Source of the DNA: Bifidobacterium asteroides
GTDB lineage: Bacteria; Actinomycetota; Actinomycetes; Actinomycetales; Bifidobacteriaceae
Direction of reading: 5' to 3'
Assembly: GCF_003202695.1 (NCBI RefSeq)
Contig: NZ_QGLL01000008.1
Location: 62,001-126,000 of the forward strand
Length of the DNA: 64,000 nt
A program made the translations under genes and the position numbers. Below the pieces are notes generated by a model. The model did not search any database and had not been told where the DNA came from. It worked only from the letters and a program-made list of their open reading frames with translations. This document shows positions 43,628 to 51,733 of this stretch, one piece after another; position 1 is the stretch's first letter, and each line of letters opens with the position of its first letter.

Positions 43628-44623
43628 ATGATTATGCTTACAGACGCAGACAGGGGCAAGGCCGCCGGGTCAAACGGCAGCAGACCAAACCCTCAAGCCC
43701 GCAAATCGACAGACATGAATGGATCAGGACCCAAAGCACGACAGCGGCGGCTATGGATACCCGACCAGATAGGCGGATGGGCCATGGCCTTGATGCCGGG
43801 ACTGGCCGGTCTGCTGGTCGGAGGCCCGACCTGGAGGAGCCTGCTGCTCATGGTCGCCTGGGCTTTCTGCTACTGCTTCGAATTCACTGGCTCAAGATGG
43901 ATGGTTTCGCACCGAGCTGCCAGATTCGCACCACCAGCTCTGGGATACGCCCTGCTCACGGCCGCTACCGGGCTGATCCTGCTGATCGGCACTCCTGGGC
44001 TCCTGCGATGGGCCCCGCTCTACCTGGTCCTAGGCGTGCTGAATTTTGCCGCCGCCTGGATGCGTACGGAACGCTCCTGGTGGAACGATATAATTGCCGT
44101 GATAGCGGCCTGCACCCTCTGTCTGATCGCCATCTCGCTAGGATCACGATTCCAGAAGCCGGAACCAGGTCAGGGAAGCGTCAACACCGGATACTTCGGA
44201 TGCCAGCCGAATCCTGCTGTGGACTGCTTCGGCAGCGGATTCTTCCCAAGCGCTGCCCTGCCTTCAATCGGCGTAGTCAGTGCGGCTGTCTTCGCTGTGA
44301 CCCAGTTCGGTTCGGTCATCTTCGTCAAGACCATGATCCGCGAGCGCGGCAAGACCTGGTGCTACCTGCTTTCTCTGGCTTGGAACCTGGCCCTCTGCCT
44401 GATCGGAGTCGCCATGGTGCGCACTGCGGGATGGTGGCCTCTGTTAACAGCCCTGCTTCTGCTGATTCGTGCGGCCCTGTTGCCCGCAATCTCCCGTCGG
44501 CGGCGCATTCCCATCAAGTATGTGGGCCTGGTCGAATGTGCGACCAGCCTGCTGGTCTTCATTCTGGTGATTGCACAGGCTGACGTGATGACTGCGGCTC
44601 TGACAAACCTACTCAACGCATGA
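43628..44623 (+). CDS. YwiC-like integral membrane protein
   Basis: Polytopic membrane protein with eight to ten helices after a polar N-terminus of about 45 residues. The core pattern WIPDQIGGWAMALMPGLAGL and the helix-pair layout match the YwiC-like family; its function is unknown. The N-terminal start is unclear: frames allow GTG at 43544, ATG at 43628 and ATG at 43715, none with a strong ribosome site. Its stop overlaps the next gene by 4 bases. Confidence 0.78.
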   Translation: MIMLTDADRGKAAGSNGSRPNPQARKSTDMNGSGPKARQRRLWIPDQIGGWAMALMPGLAGLLVGGPTWRSLLLMVAWAFCYCFEFTGSRWMVSHRAARFAPPALGYALLTAATGLILLIGTPGLLRWAPLYLVLGVLNFAAAWMRTERSWWNDIIAVIAACTLCLIAISLGSRFQKPEPGQGSVNTGYFGCQPNPAVDCFGSGFFPSAALPSIGVVSAAVFAVTQFGSVIFVKTMIRERGKTWCYLLSLAWNLALCLIGVAMVRTAGWWPLLTALLLLIRAALLPAISRRRRIPIKYVGLVECATSLLVFILVIAQADVMTAALTNLLNA

Positions 44624-45162
44624 CTGCAACCGCAGCCACGCATGTCAAGCACGAGTTCGGACCTCTTTGGGATAGTCAGTCCCGTGTGCTGATCCTGGGA
44701 TCCATTCCTAGCCCGAGTTCGCGCGAGGCTGGCTTCTACTACATGTTTGCGCGCAACCGTTTCTGGCCTGTACTGGCCGCACTTTTCGACCAGCCTGTTC
44801 CAGAGCCGGATCCGGCTGTCCGCGCTCGATTTGCTCTCAATCACGGCATAGCACTCTGGGATGTCATCCAAGAATGCGACATCCACGGCGCCTCCGACGC
44901 TTCAATCACCGGGGTGGTGCCTAACAACATTGCCAGCCTGCTGGACCGCGCACCTATAGGCACCATATTCACTACTGGTCGCAAGGCCGGCCAGCTTTAC
45001 CGTCGCTACTGTCTGCCGAAACTGGAGGAGAAGGGGTATCGGCCGACGGTGATCAATCTGCCGTCGACCAGTCCTGCCAATGCCGCTATGAGCCTGGTCG
45101 ATCTGATCAAGGCCTACCAGCCCATAAGAAAAGCAATCGATGAAAGAGAACCAGAAAGCTAG
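44620..45162 (+). CDS. Hypoxanthine-DNA glycosylase (UDG family 6-like)
   Basis: 180-residue member of the uracil-DNA-glycosylase superfamily. The motif LILGSIPSPSSREAGFYYMFARNRFWPVLA fits family 6, which removes hypoxanthine (deaminated adenine); only its ends are quoted as keys: GSIPSP and NRFWP. The second motif reads LPSTSPANA. The canonical catalytic Asp of family 1 is absent, as expected for this family. Coupled to the YwiC-like gene by a 4-base overlap and followed 15 bases later by an ASCH gene. Confidence 0.85.
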   Translation: MTATAATHVKHEFGPLWDSQSRVLILGSIPSPSSREAGFYYMFARNRFWPVLAALFDQPVPEPDPAVRARFALNHGIALWDVIQECDIHGASDASITGVVPNNIASLLDRAPIGTIFTTGRKAGQLYRRYCLPKLEEKGYRPTVINLPSTSPANAAMSLVDLIKAYQPIRKAIDEREPES

Positions 45163-45177
45163 GCAGTCGCATCGACT

Positions 45178-45636
45178 ATGACCAATAGACAAATACCGAC
45201 AGTCAAAGTCCGAGATGTCAGGAATCTTTCCAAGGATGAATTCGCCTTCCCCGGTCCAGAACGTGATCGTCTAGTGGAAGCAATCCTTGATGGGCGTAAA
45301 ACTGCTACGACCAGCCTGATGGCAGAGTTCATCCATGATCATGAGCCACCCCCCTCCTCCGGCCGACGAACAGTTTTGCTGAACTCAGATGACCAGCCGG
45401 TTGCCCTCCTTAGATATGTCTCGGTGAGCGTGACCCGACTCGGCCTGGTCACGCTGCAGCATGTTCTGAATGAAGGAGAAGGCTATAAAACCCTTACTGA
45501 GTGGCGCAAGATTCATGAGTCCTTCTGGACCTCAGAAAACATGCTGCAGGCACTGGATGATCCCGACTTCACCGTCGATGATCAGACCCTGGTGGTGCTG
45601 GAGACTTTTTATGTAGAAGCCATGGTCGTGAACTGA
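45178..45636 (+). CDS. ASCH-domain protein
   Basis: 152-residue protein with the ASCH fold: the GRKTATTSLM segment near residue 38 carries the conserved Lys-Thr, and the C-terminal strand reads LVVLETFYV. ASCH domains bind RNA or act as amidohydrolases on modified nucleosides (YqfB). Following a deaminated-base glycosylase, a nucleoside-repair role is plausible but unproven. Base composition is slightly more AT-rich than the neighbours. Confidence 0.85.
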   Translation: MTNRQIPTVKVRDVRNLSKDEFAFPGPERDRLVEAILDGRKTATTSLMAEFIHDHEPPPSSGRRTVLLNSDDQPVALLRYVSVSVTRLGLVTLQHVLNEGEGYKTLTEWRKIHESFWTSENMLQALDDPDFTVDDQTLVVLETFYVEAMVVN

Positions 45637-45756
45637 AGGTTCAAAGACAAAGCACGATCTTTAGGCATGGGTCGAACCTCACCGGCGTGCCACGTCATAC
45701 CATCGTGTATAGTTTCATCTGTTGCATTGATCTGCGATGCGGGTCAATTCATTATG

Positions 45757-45832
45757 GTGGCTATAGCTCAGTCGGTAGAGCACCTGATTGTGGTTCAGGA
45801 GGTCGCGCGTTCGAGCCGCGTTAGCCACCCCA
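45757..45832 (+). tRNA. tRNA-His (anticodon GTG)
   Basis: Complete cloverleaf: acceptor GTGGCTA/TAGCCAC, D arm GCTC...GAGC, anticodon stem CCTGA/TCAGG around GTG, T arm GCGCG-TTCGAGC-CGCGT. CCA is encoded. A G at 45756 pairs with the discriminator C, giving the extra G(-1):C73 pair that marks tRNA-His. Confidence 0.97.
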
Positions 45833-45938
45833 CCTCAAATCCCTACTCCCGACTGGGAAACAGAGGTTTTATCATATTTGTGAAAACTGCTTATCGCTAA
45901 ACTTTGTGCGTCATTTGTGTGCCAAAGTCGGCAAAAAT

Positions 45939-46160
45939 CTAGCGACCAGGTCGATACCGGCGCTCGATCTCTCTCACGGTCCGCTCCGTGGCCCCGTACC
46001 GGATAGTGGCCAGGTCTGTTCTGATCTGCTGGTGGATGGCTGCCAGGCGCTCGCGATCTTGTTCGCTGAGTCCGGCCTGCTGCTCCTGGTCGATGAGCTG
46101 GTCGAGGCGCTTGTGCAGGAGGATGGTCAGCCGCTCCCGTTCGTCGTCGGAGGCGGACAC
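45939..46160 (-). CDS. Short helical protein, possibly a C-terminal remnant
   Basis: 73-residue charged, coiled-coil-like protein starting at a GTG with no ribosome site. The same frame stays open for about 17 more codons upstream of the GTG to a TAG, with no usable start, so this may be the tail of a longer broken gene. I do not recognise the family. It lies just after tRNA-His in a short accessory patch. Confidence 0.45.
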   Translation of the reverse strand: MSASDDERERLTILLHKRLDQLIDQEQQAGLSEQDRERLAAIHQQIRTDLATIRYGATERTVREIERRYRPGR

Positions 46161-46368
46161 ATAGCCGGGGTTGTTTTGAGGTATCTGGGAGATGTCATCG
46201 GAGATTATAGACTATATCTGGATGATAGGCCGGACCTATATGATGATATGAGTAGGGCCGGGAGGTCGCCGCCCTAGTGTGACGCGTCCGAATATCCCCA
46301 CCTTGTATCACATCGTTAGCGATGCAATATAGACATCAGCAGGGGTACACACAATCGAGGAGGACAAG
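46161..46368. other. Intergenic patch with a small dyad upstream of the zinc-ribbon-like gene
   Basis: No gene seen. A CATCG-TTAG-CGATG dyad lies at about 46312-46325, 45 bases before the next gene, and could be an operator. Confidence 0.3.
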
Positions 46369-46797
46369 ATGGCACTTTGCCGCATCACCTACAGGTGCGG
46401 GCATACGGACACGGTGGAGATCAAGGGCATCAACTTGTTCGGGAGGCGCAAGAAGAAGATCGCCCGGTACAGGACCATCGACTGCCCATCCTGCTGGGCG
46501 GCGAAGGTCCGCTGGGAGCTTGATGGCCTGCCCGCGCTTGAAGGCAGCGACGAGCAGGTGTTTCGCGCCGCCGACATACGCGAGAAGATCGTGGAGATGC
46601 TGATGAGGATGGAGGACGAGGCGCAGAAGGACCACGACGCCCGGGACGAGCACGGGACCGCTAAAAATCAGAAAGCAGTGGCCAGCGCCATCGCCTGGCT
46701 CAAGGCCCAGACATCCGCATCATGGTGGATCGACCACCAGGAGCCCCTCCGTGCCATCATAGCCGCTTCGGATGCGCTGCCCGGGCAGGGGGACTGA
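46369..46797 (+). CDS. Unrecognised protein with a possible CxxC zinc-ribbon N-terminus
   Basis: 142 residues with an excellent ribosome site (GAGGAGGACAAG before the ATG). The N-terminus has a knuckle-like arrangement: Cys4, CGH near residue 10 and DCPSC near residue 41. The C-terminal half is helical. I do not recognise a family; similar small proteins occur on bifidobacterial mobile islands, but that is impression, not a match. Confidence 0.6.
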   Translation: MALCRITYRCGHTDTVEIKGINLFGRRKKKIARYRTIDCPSCWAAKVRWELDGLPALEGSDEQVFRAADIREKIVEMLMRMEDEAQKDHDARDEHGTAKNQKAVASAIAWLKAQTSASWWIDHQEPLRAIIAASDALPGQGD

Positions 46798-46814
46798 CAT
46801 GGCCATGATCCCCA

Positions 46815-46940
46815 TCACACAGGATGCCGCCCATCGCCGCCGTGCACTGAATCATCGTCGGTAGCAGGCCCGGCCCCGACGGGCGCTTCAGGCACTCCAA
46901 AAACCAGTCCGATCGCGAGACCTGTCAGCAAGCTGATCAT
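46815..46940 (-). pseudogene. N-terminal stub of a LysE/RhtB-type exporter
   Basis: A perfect ribosome site (CAGGAGTAATA) precedes an ATG at 46940, and the first residues read MISLLTGLAIGLVFGVP, the typical first helix of LysE-type exporters. After about 17 residues the sequence turns polar and stops at codon 42, so the remaining about 170 residues are missing. It lies downstream of the DUF3737 gene, and the break marks the edge of the accessory patch. Family call rests on one helix. Confidence 0.4.
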
Positions 46941-46975
46941 TATTACTCCTGATAGGACAGCGGCTTCCGACGCAA

Positions 46976-47953
46976 TTACCGCGTACGCGAAGTCGGAGAA
47001 TTTTCTTCAATGATGGTTTTCTCAGGATCGACTCGCTCAGGCTCTAAAGCAATCTTGCCGAATCCATCCGCCCGAATGGTTCCAGACTGTGGATTGAGTA
47101 TGCTGTCTACATAACCCTTGGCTTCCACATCCACATTTGAATACTCGAAAGCCAAAGTTGTGTTGATCAGACGGCAATTGCGCAGAACAAGGTTATCTAT
47201 GTAGCACATGCCCTGCAGGCTTTCGATCTGGCAATTCTCAAAAGTCAGGTTTTTAGAGTTCCAACCTAGGTATTCCCCTGAGATGGTTGAGTTCCGCACT
47301 GTTACATTCTCCGAATTCCAGAATGCGTCCTTGGACAGTATTCGGGCATGGTCAATATTTATGTCACTGGCACTATCAAAGGAATAATTGCCATCCAAGC
47401 TGAAATCGCGTGCTCTGATGCGGTGGCTGTTCATGGCAAAATAATCGCCTTGCGCGCTGACATGCTCCATATCGATGTCGCTACAATTCCATAGGGTCTC
47501 ATCCGCATTAGGCATGGTTACATCCCTCATTACTATGCCGCTGGAGCGCCTGAAAGTTTTGGGGGCCTGGATAGTTGTGTCCTCAAGGCTTATGTTTTGT
47601 GTATACCAGATTCCAGCTCTGGCCATGGTGAACAGCGTGCAATCCTTCAAGGAAATATCTTTGCAATACCATAGTGGATACTTCCACTGAAAACCGCTTT
47701 GGTTAAGACGTATATCACTGGCATGCTTGAGTGGGGATTCCCCATTCGCAAAGGTGACCGAGTCAAAATCATGATGTTTGCAGAAGAAAGCCGCGCGTTC
47801 ACCCGTCAATCGCCTTTGCACGGTTTTAGGACGCGGTCCGGGTTCTGCTTCCACTTCATTTGACTCTTCCACCCCAGAGACCTGCGACTTCCCCTTAATT
47901 TGAACCACAGATTCAGATTTATTTGTATTGATTTGAAATGAACTGGAAGTCAT
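46976..47953 (-). CDS. DUF3737 beta-helix protein
   Basis: 325-residue protein made of about ten repeats of roughly 20-22 residues, each with an aromatic-Asn/Ser-x-Asp/Asn-Ile pattern (LWYCKDISLKD, IWYTQNISLED, LWNCSDIDME, FWNSENVTVRN). This is a right-handed beta-helix as in the DUF3737 family; no catalytic residues stand out. A polar N-terminus of about 45 residues has no signal peptide. It is divergent from the LysR gene, so that regulator may control it. Function is unknown. Confidence 0.88.
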   Translation of the reverse strand: MTSSSFQINTNKSESVVQIKGKSQVSGVEESNEVEAEPGPRPKTVQRRLTGERAAFFCKHHDFDSVTFANGESPLKHASDIRLNQSGFQWKYPLWYCKDISLKDCTLFTMARAGIWYTQNISLEDTTIQAPKTFRRSSGIVMRDVTMPNADETLWNCSDIDMEHVSAQGDYFAMNSHRIRARDFSLDGNYSFDSASDINIDHARILSKDAFWNSENVTVRNSTISGEYLGWNSKNLTFENCQIESLQGMCYIDNLVLRNCRLINTTLAFEYSNVDVEAKGYVDSILNPQSGTIRADGFGKIALEPERVDPEKTIIEENSPTSRTR

Positions 47954-48228
47954 TAACTGTTCCTTTCGTCAAAGCAGCAAGCAATTAGATAGAATTCACT
48001 AGAGCGATGACGCCCATGTGCTGAAACTAAAAACAGTAAATACCAATGGTTGATTCATATCAAATACCTATATTTAATGTATAATCATGCTTAATAGATA
48101 TGACGAAATAAGAGATCTGACATTTAATATGCCCATGGATGTCAGATTGACATAGGCAGAATCATCATGCAAAGAATCAAGGCCATTGATCATGGTCTCG
48201 TCAAAAGTGAACCGCTTGGAGGCTTAGA
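47954..48228. promoter_or_regulatory. Divergent AT-rich control region between DUF3737 and LysR genes
   Basis: 275 bases, clearly AT-richer than the flanks, with stretches such as TTTAATGTATAATCATGC (about 48071-48090) that could hold -10 elements and T-N11-A LysR boxes. No single operator can be named from inspection. Confidence 0.4.
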
Positions 48229-49125
48229 TTGAATTTACGGGTGCTGAGGTATTTCCTGGCCATCGTTGAAGAGGGAAGCATCACTGGTGCAGCTGAGTAC
48301 CTGAGCATATCCCAGCCATCTCTGTCCAGGCAGATAAAAGATCTGGAAGAGCATCTAGGGCACAAACTCTTTGACCGCGGAAGCCGCACAATCTCGCTGA
48401 CTCCGGCCGGGGAACTGTTGCGTGACCGGGCACGCGAGATCGTGCTCATGGCTGACCGTGCCGAAGCCGAGCTCACAAGCATGGACAAGCCAATCAACGG
48501 CAATGTCTACATCGGCGCAGGAGAAACAGAAGCCGTGCGCTTCCTGGCCAGGGCCGCAGAGTGTATGCTGCAGCAATATCCTCAGGTAAAGTTCCACATT
48601 TTCAGCGGCAATGGTCAGGCCGTAACAGATCAATTAGAATCAGGGCTTCTCGATTTTGGCCTGCTATTTGAGCCCTCGGACAACACCAAATACTCCTATA
48701 TCAGCTTGCCTACAGCCGACAGATGGGGATTACTCATGCGCAAGGACTCCACGTTGTCCAGCCATGATGGCATCCACCAGGAAGATCTTGAGCAGATACC
48801 CCTCCTGCTCTCACGGCAAGTCAGGTTCGACAGAGAATTCAGCGGGTGGAGTTCCTTCTCGGAGCATGAACTGCATGTTGTAGGAACCTACAATCTGCTC
48901 TTCAACGCATCACTATTCGTCAGCGAAGGATGTGGTTACGCGCTCTGTCTGGACCACATCATCAATCTGACCGAGGACTCGAATCTGGTCTTCAAACCTC
49001 TGGTACCTGAACTTAGAACGAGAGTGAACCTGGTTTGGAAGAGCAATAGACATTTTTCATCGGCGGCGAGTCAGTACCTGGAAATATTACGAAGGCAGAT
49101 TGGAATAGAAAACGCCTGCAAATAG
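48229..49125 (+). CDS. LysR-family transcriptional regulator
   Basis: 298-residue regulator with an N-terminal winged helix (LRYFLAIVEEGSITGAAEYLSISQPSLSRQI) and a C-terminal periplasmic-binding-like effector domain from about residue 90. The start is TTG at 48229, placed 6 bases after a GGAGG site. Divergent DUF3737 and the downstream redox genes are possible targets. The effector is unknown. Confidence 0.93.
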   Translation: MNLRVLRYFLAIVEEGSITGAAEYLSISQPSLSRQIKDLEEHLGHKLFDRGSRTISLTPAGELLRDRAREIVLMADRAEAELTSMDKPINGNVYIGAGETEAVRFLARAAECMLQQYPQVKFHIFSGNGQAVTDQLESGLLDFGLLFEPSDNTKYSYISLPTADRWGLLMRKDSTLSSHDGIHQEDLEQIPLLLSRQVRFDREFSGWSSFSEHELHVVGTYNLLFNASLFVSEGCGYALCLDHIINLTEDSNLVFKPLVPELRTRVNLVWKSNRHFSSAASQYLEILRRQIGIENACK

Positions 49126-49269
49126 GCATAAACCAGGAAAACGCTGCGATGCGACTCGAAATATAAACAGGAACACGAAATCCAAGCTGCACTTATCGAA
49201 CCATCGGCTCAAAGAATCTAGCCGCAAGGATGCACGTGCTGACGTATCCGGCTCCTGCCTGGTATCAGT

Positions 49270-49560
49270 CCTGGTCGTACTGGAAAGCTCGATCAGGTTC
49301 CTATCGGGGTTCCTGACACACACCGAGGTGATGGCCCCATGGGCGCCAGTCCGGTTGACCGGACCCAGATATTCGACATGATGCTCATGAAGCGCGGCAA
49401 CCACATCATCCAGCGAATCCTCCACCAGCAGACACAAATCAGCAGAGCCGGGCGCAGACTTGTCAGACTTGGGATCAATCTCGTGACCAGCCTCATGAAT
49501 GTTGATCTTCTGCCGGCCGAATTTCAACGCTAACCGCCCATTGCCGAACAACCCAAAAGA
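49270..49560 (-). pseudogene. Decayed VOC/glyoxalase-family gene
   Basis: One VOC half-module can be read: GRLALKFGRQKINIHEAG near 49545, GSADLCLLVEDSLDDVV, and NPDRNLIELSS near 49285, with metal ligands His and Glu in the expected places. The N-terminal beta-alpha-beta unit is missing: upstream the frame gives a hydrophobic, unrelated stretch, and downstream it reads on for 65 residues without a match. The frame is thus open from 49677 to 49087 but the gene is broken. Confidence 0.7.
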
Positions 49561-49714
49561 CGGCCTGACTCTCGCGAGCAAAAAGCGGTATTGCGGCCAG
49601 CAAAGAAGAAACCGACCGGGCAGAGACGCTGCTAAACCCATGCAAAAAACGAATACCAACATATAAGCAATCGGCATTATACATACCGTTTCGAGAGCCC
49701 TAAACTGTTGCCGT

Positions 49715-49739
49715 TCACATCCAAGACAACAGTGAACCT
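49715..49739 (+). promoter_or_regulatory. Inverted repeat upstream of the CMD-oxidoreductase operon
   Basis: GTTCAC and GTGAAC are separated by 13 bases, 42 bases before the CMD start codon. The spacing fits a dimeric regulator, possibly the nearby LysR protein. Confidence 0.4.
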
Positions 49740-49780
49740 GCGTCTTGGACCATCATACAGTCAGCAAGGAAGGGAAGATC

Positions 49781-50107
49781 ATGGTCACAAAACAAACAGC
49801 AGGAAGAGAACAGTTGGGCGAATTCGCACCTCAGTTCGCAGCTCTGAATGACGATGTTCTATTCGGCGAAGTCTGGGCTGATGAACAAGCACTGTCCGCA
49901 CACGACAGAAGCATGATCACCATAGCTGCATTGATTGCCATGGGCAGCACAGAACAGCTCGACGCTCATCTGAACATCGGGAAAAAGAACGGCATCACCA
50001 AGGACGAGATAGTAGCGGAAATCACCCATCTGGCCTTCTACGCAGGCTGGCCGAAGGCCTGGTCGGCCTTCAACCGTGCCAAGCAAATCTGGCAAAATGA
50101 TGACTGA
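49781..50107 (+). CDS. Carboxymuconolactone decarboxylase family protein
   Basis: 108-residue protein of the CMD/AhpD-like fold. The segment HLNIGKKNGITKDEIVAEITHLAFYAGWPKA carries the family pattern; keys are AHLNIG and AFYAGWP. The CxxC of AhpD is absent, so it is not a peroxidase-type member. GGAAGGGAAG precedes the ATG at 49781. It is followed 13 bases later by a flavodoxin-like oxidoreductase, so they form an operon. Confidence 0.9.
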   Translation: MVTKQTAGREQLGEFAPQFAALNDDVLFGEVWADEQALSAHDRSMITIAALIAMGSTEQLDAHLNIGKKNGITKDEIVAEITHLAFYAGWPKAWSAFNRAKQIWQNDD

Positions 50108-50120
50108 AGGAGAGTAAGGC

Positions 50121-50675
50121 ATGGAACAAAACACCAAGACGGCGGTCCTGGTCTTCCACCCCCATATGGAAGCCTCACGGACCAACGCCCGCCTCATGCG
50201 GGAAGCCACGGGGCATGATGATGAGGGCATCCTGGTCCGGGACGAATACGCTGCCTTGCGCTCAGGCCAAATCGACATTCCCGGCGAGCAAGCATTCGTC
50301 AAAGGCTGTGACCGTCTGGTATGGCAGTTTCCCATGTATTGGTACAGCTGCCCTCCCCTGCTCAAAGAGTGGGAAGACCTGGTGCTTACCTACGGATGGG
50401 CCTACGGTACCCACGGCGATGCCCTGAAAGGCAAAGAACTCATGCTCGCTGTCTCGGTCGGCTCTGCTGGAGAGAACTATCACCATGAGGGTGAATTCGG
50501 CTATACGGTGGACGAGCTCCTGGCTCCGTTCAAAGCTACTAGCAATCTCATCGGAACCGTTTATCGGAAGCCCTTTATTCTCACAGGAGTCAGCTCAGGC
50601 ATGAGCGATCAGAACCTGGAAAAGGCAGCCAAGGATTATTTGAGCCGTCTGCAAGACGACTGGCCAGCACAATAG
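50121..50675 (+). CDS. NAD(P)H oxidoreductase, flavodoxin-like fold
   Basis: 184-residue quinone-reductase-type flavoprotein (MdaB/KefF-like). The FMN-binding start reads VLVFHPHMEASRTN, the central FPMYWYSCPPLLKEW segment is typical, and YGTHGDALKGKELMLAVSVG follows. It likely reduces quinones or other electrophiles with NAD(P)H. With the CMD protein upstream and the aldo/keto reductase downstream it forms a redox/detoxification cluster. Confidence 0.92.
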   Translation: MEQNTKTAVLVFHPHMEASRTNARLMREATGHDDEGILVRDEYAALRSGQIDIPGEQAFVKGCDRLVWQFPMYWYSCPPLLKEWEDLVLTYGWAYGTHGDALKGKELMLAVSVGSAGENYHHEGEFGYTVDELLAPFKATSNLIGTVYRKPFILTGVSSGMSDQNLEKAAKDYLSRLQDDWPAQ

Positions 50676-50701
50676 ACCTCAGCGACGATCCCTGACATCA
50701 A

Positions 50702-50750
50702 GACGAGGGCTCCCGCACTGGAATCTTCAAGTGCGGGCGCCCTCGTCTTA
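50702..50750 (+). terminator. Hairpin terminator between oxidoreductase and aldo/keto reductase
   Basis: Long stem GACGAGGGC-t-CCCGCACT / AGTGCGGG-c-GCCCTCGTC with a short loop, followed by TTAT. It separates two convergent genes and may serve both. Confidence 0.85.
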
Positions 50751-50769
50751 TCGATTCAGTGGACCTCAG

Positions 50770-51621
50770 TCACTGTGTATAGGATATCCCATGCAGACGT
50801 GTAGCCTCCTCGGGCGTATCCACATCAAGAATGAGCGGCCCTCCCGTATCCATAGCCCTAATGTCATGCATATCGTCATCATCAAGACTGAAATCTGTAA
50901 TATTGTGGTTCTCGCGAATCCGTTCCTCGTGCACGGATTTCGGGATGGCGCATATCCCCTGTTGGGTCAGCCAGCGCAATACCACCTGGGCCGGTGTCTT
51001 GCCATAACGTCGGCCAATGCGTCTGAGGACAGGATTGTCGAAAATGCCTCGACGACCTTCAGCCAGAGGCGCCCAGGCCATGGGTGCAACACCCTGCTCG
51101 GCCATGACCTTTCGAAGCGCGATCTGCTGGGTGAAGGGATGTAGCTCAATCTGATTGACCATGGGCGCAATTCGGCTGGAAAGAATCAAATCGATCAGCC
51201 GGTCAGGTAGAAAATTGCAGACGCCGATGGCACGAACTCGACCTTGCTCGTACAGGTCTTCCATAGCTCTCCACGACCCCTGATAATCGCCATAAGGCAT
51301 ATGGATGAGGTACAGATCCAGGTAGTCCGTCTGCAGGTTCATCAATGTTTTTTCAAAGGACTGTATCGTCCCCTCGTAACCATTATGCTGAATCCAGACC
51401 TTTGAAGAGATGCTCACCTCCTCTCGAGGAATGGCGGCTTCACTCAGAGCATCCCCCACTGCTCTTTCATTGCCGTAACAGGCGGCCGTATCGATAAGGC
51501 GATAGCCGTCATCGAGGGCCGACGCCACCCCACGTTTGCATTCATCCAGATCATCTATCTGGTAGACTCCATATCCCAATATCGGGAGCTCGGCGCCATT
51601 GCTCAGCTGCAGTTCTTCCAT
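50770..51621 (-). CDS. Aldo/keto reductase
   Basis: NADPH-dependent carbonyl reductase of 283 residues with a TIM-barrel fold. The catalytic tetrad is visible: Asp in DTAACYGNE with Tyr, Lys in SSKVW, and His in LIHMP. The cofactor-binding end reads IPKSVHEERIREN. Closest to 2,5-diketo-gluconate-reductase-type members. The start at 51621 is near a divergent membrane-protein gene. Confidence 0.95.
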   Translation of the reverse strand: MEELQLSNGAELPILGYGVYQIDDLDECKRGVASALDDGYRLIDTAACYGNERAVGDALSEAAIPREEVSISSKVWIQHNGYEGTIQSFEKTLMNLQTDYLDLYLIHMPYGDYQGSWRAMEDLYEQGRVRAIGVCNFLPDRLIDLILSSRIAPMVNQIELHPFTQQIALRKVMAEQGVAPMAWAPLAEGRRGIFDNPVLRRIGRRYGKTPAQVVLRWLTQQGICAIPKSVHEERIRENHNITDFSLDDDDMHDIRAMDTGGPLILDVDTPEEATRLHGISYTQ

Positions 51622-51733
51622 GCTCTATCATCTCCTCGGTGATGTCCTCCTGCAATCTAACAAAGGGCAGCAAAGCAGTACAATGCCTGCCGCATATGGC
51701 TGCCCATTCATCTTTTGCATATACGGAGGCAAC

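Noticed and set aside
45667..45900. Plus-strand frame spanning the tRNA gene
   Set aside because: It reads through tRNA-His and is not protein-like.
45757..46975. An intact integrative element at tRNA-His
   Set aside because: No integrase and no repeated tRNA 3' end could be found; only a scar is supported.
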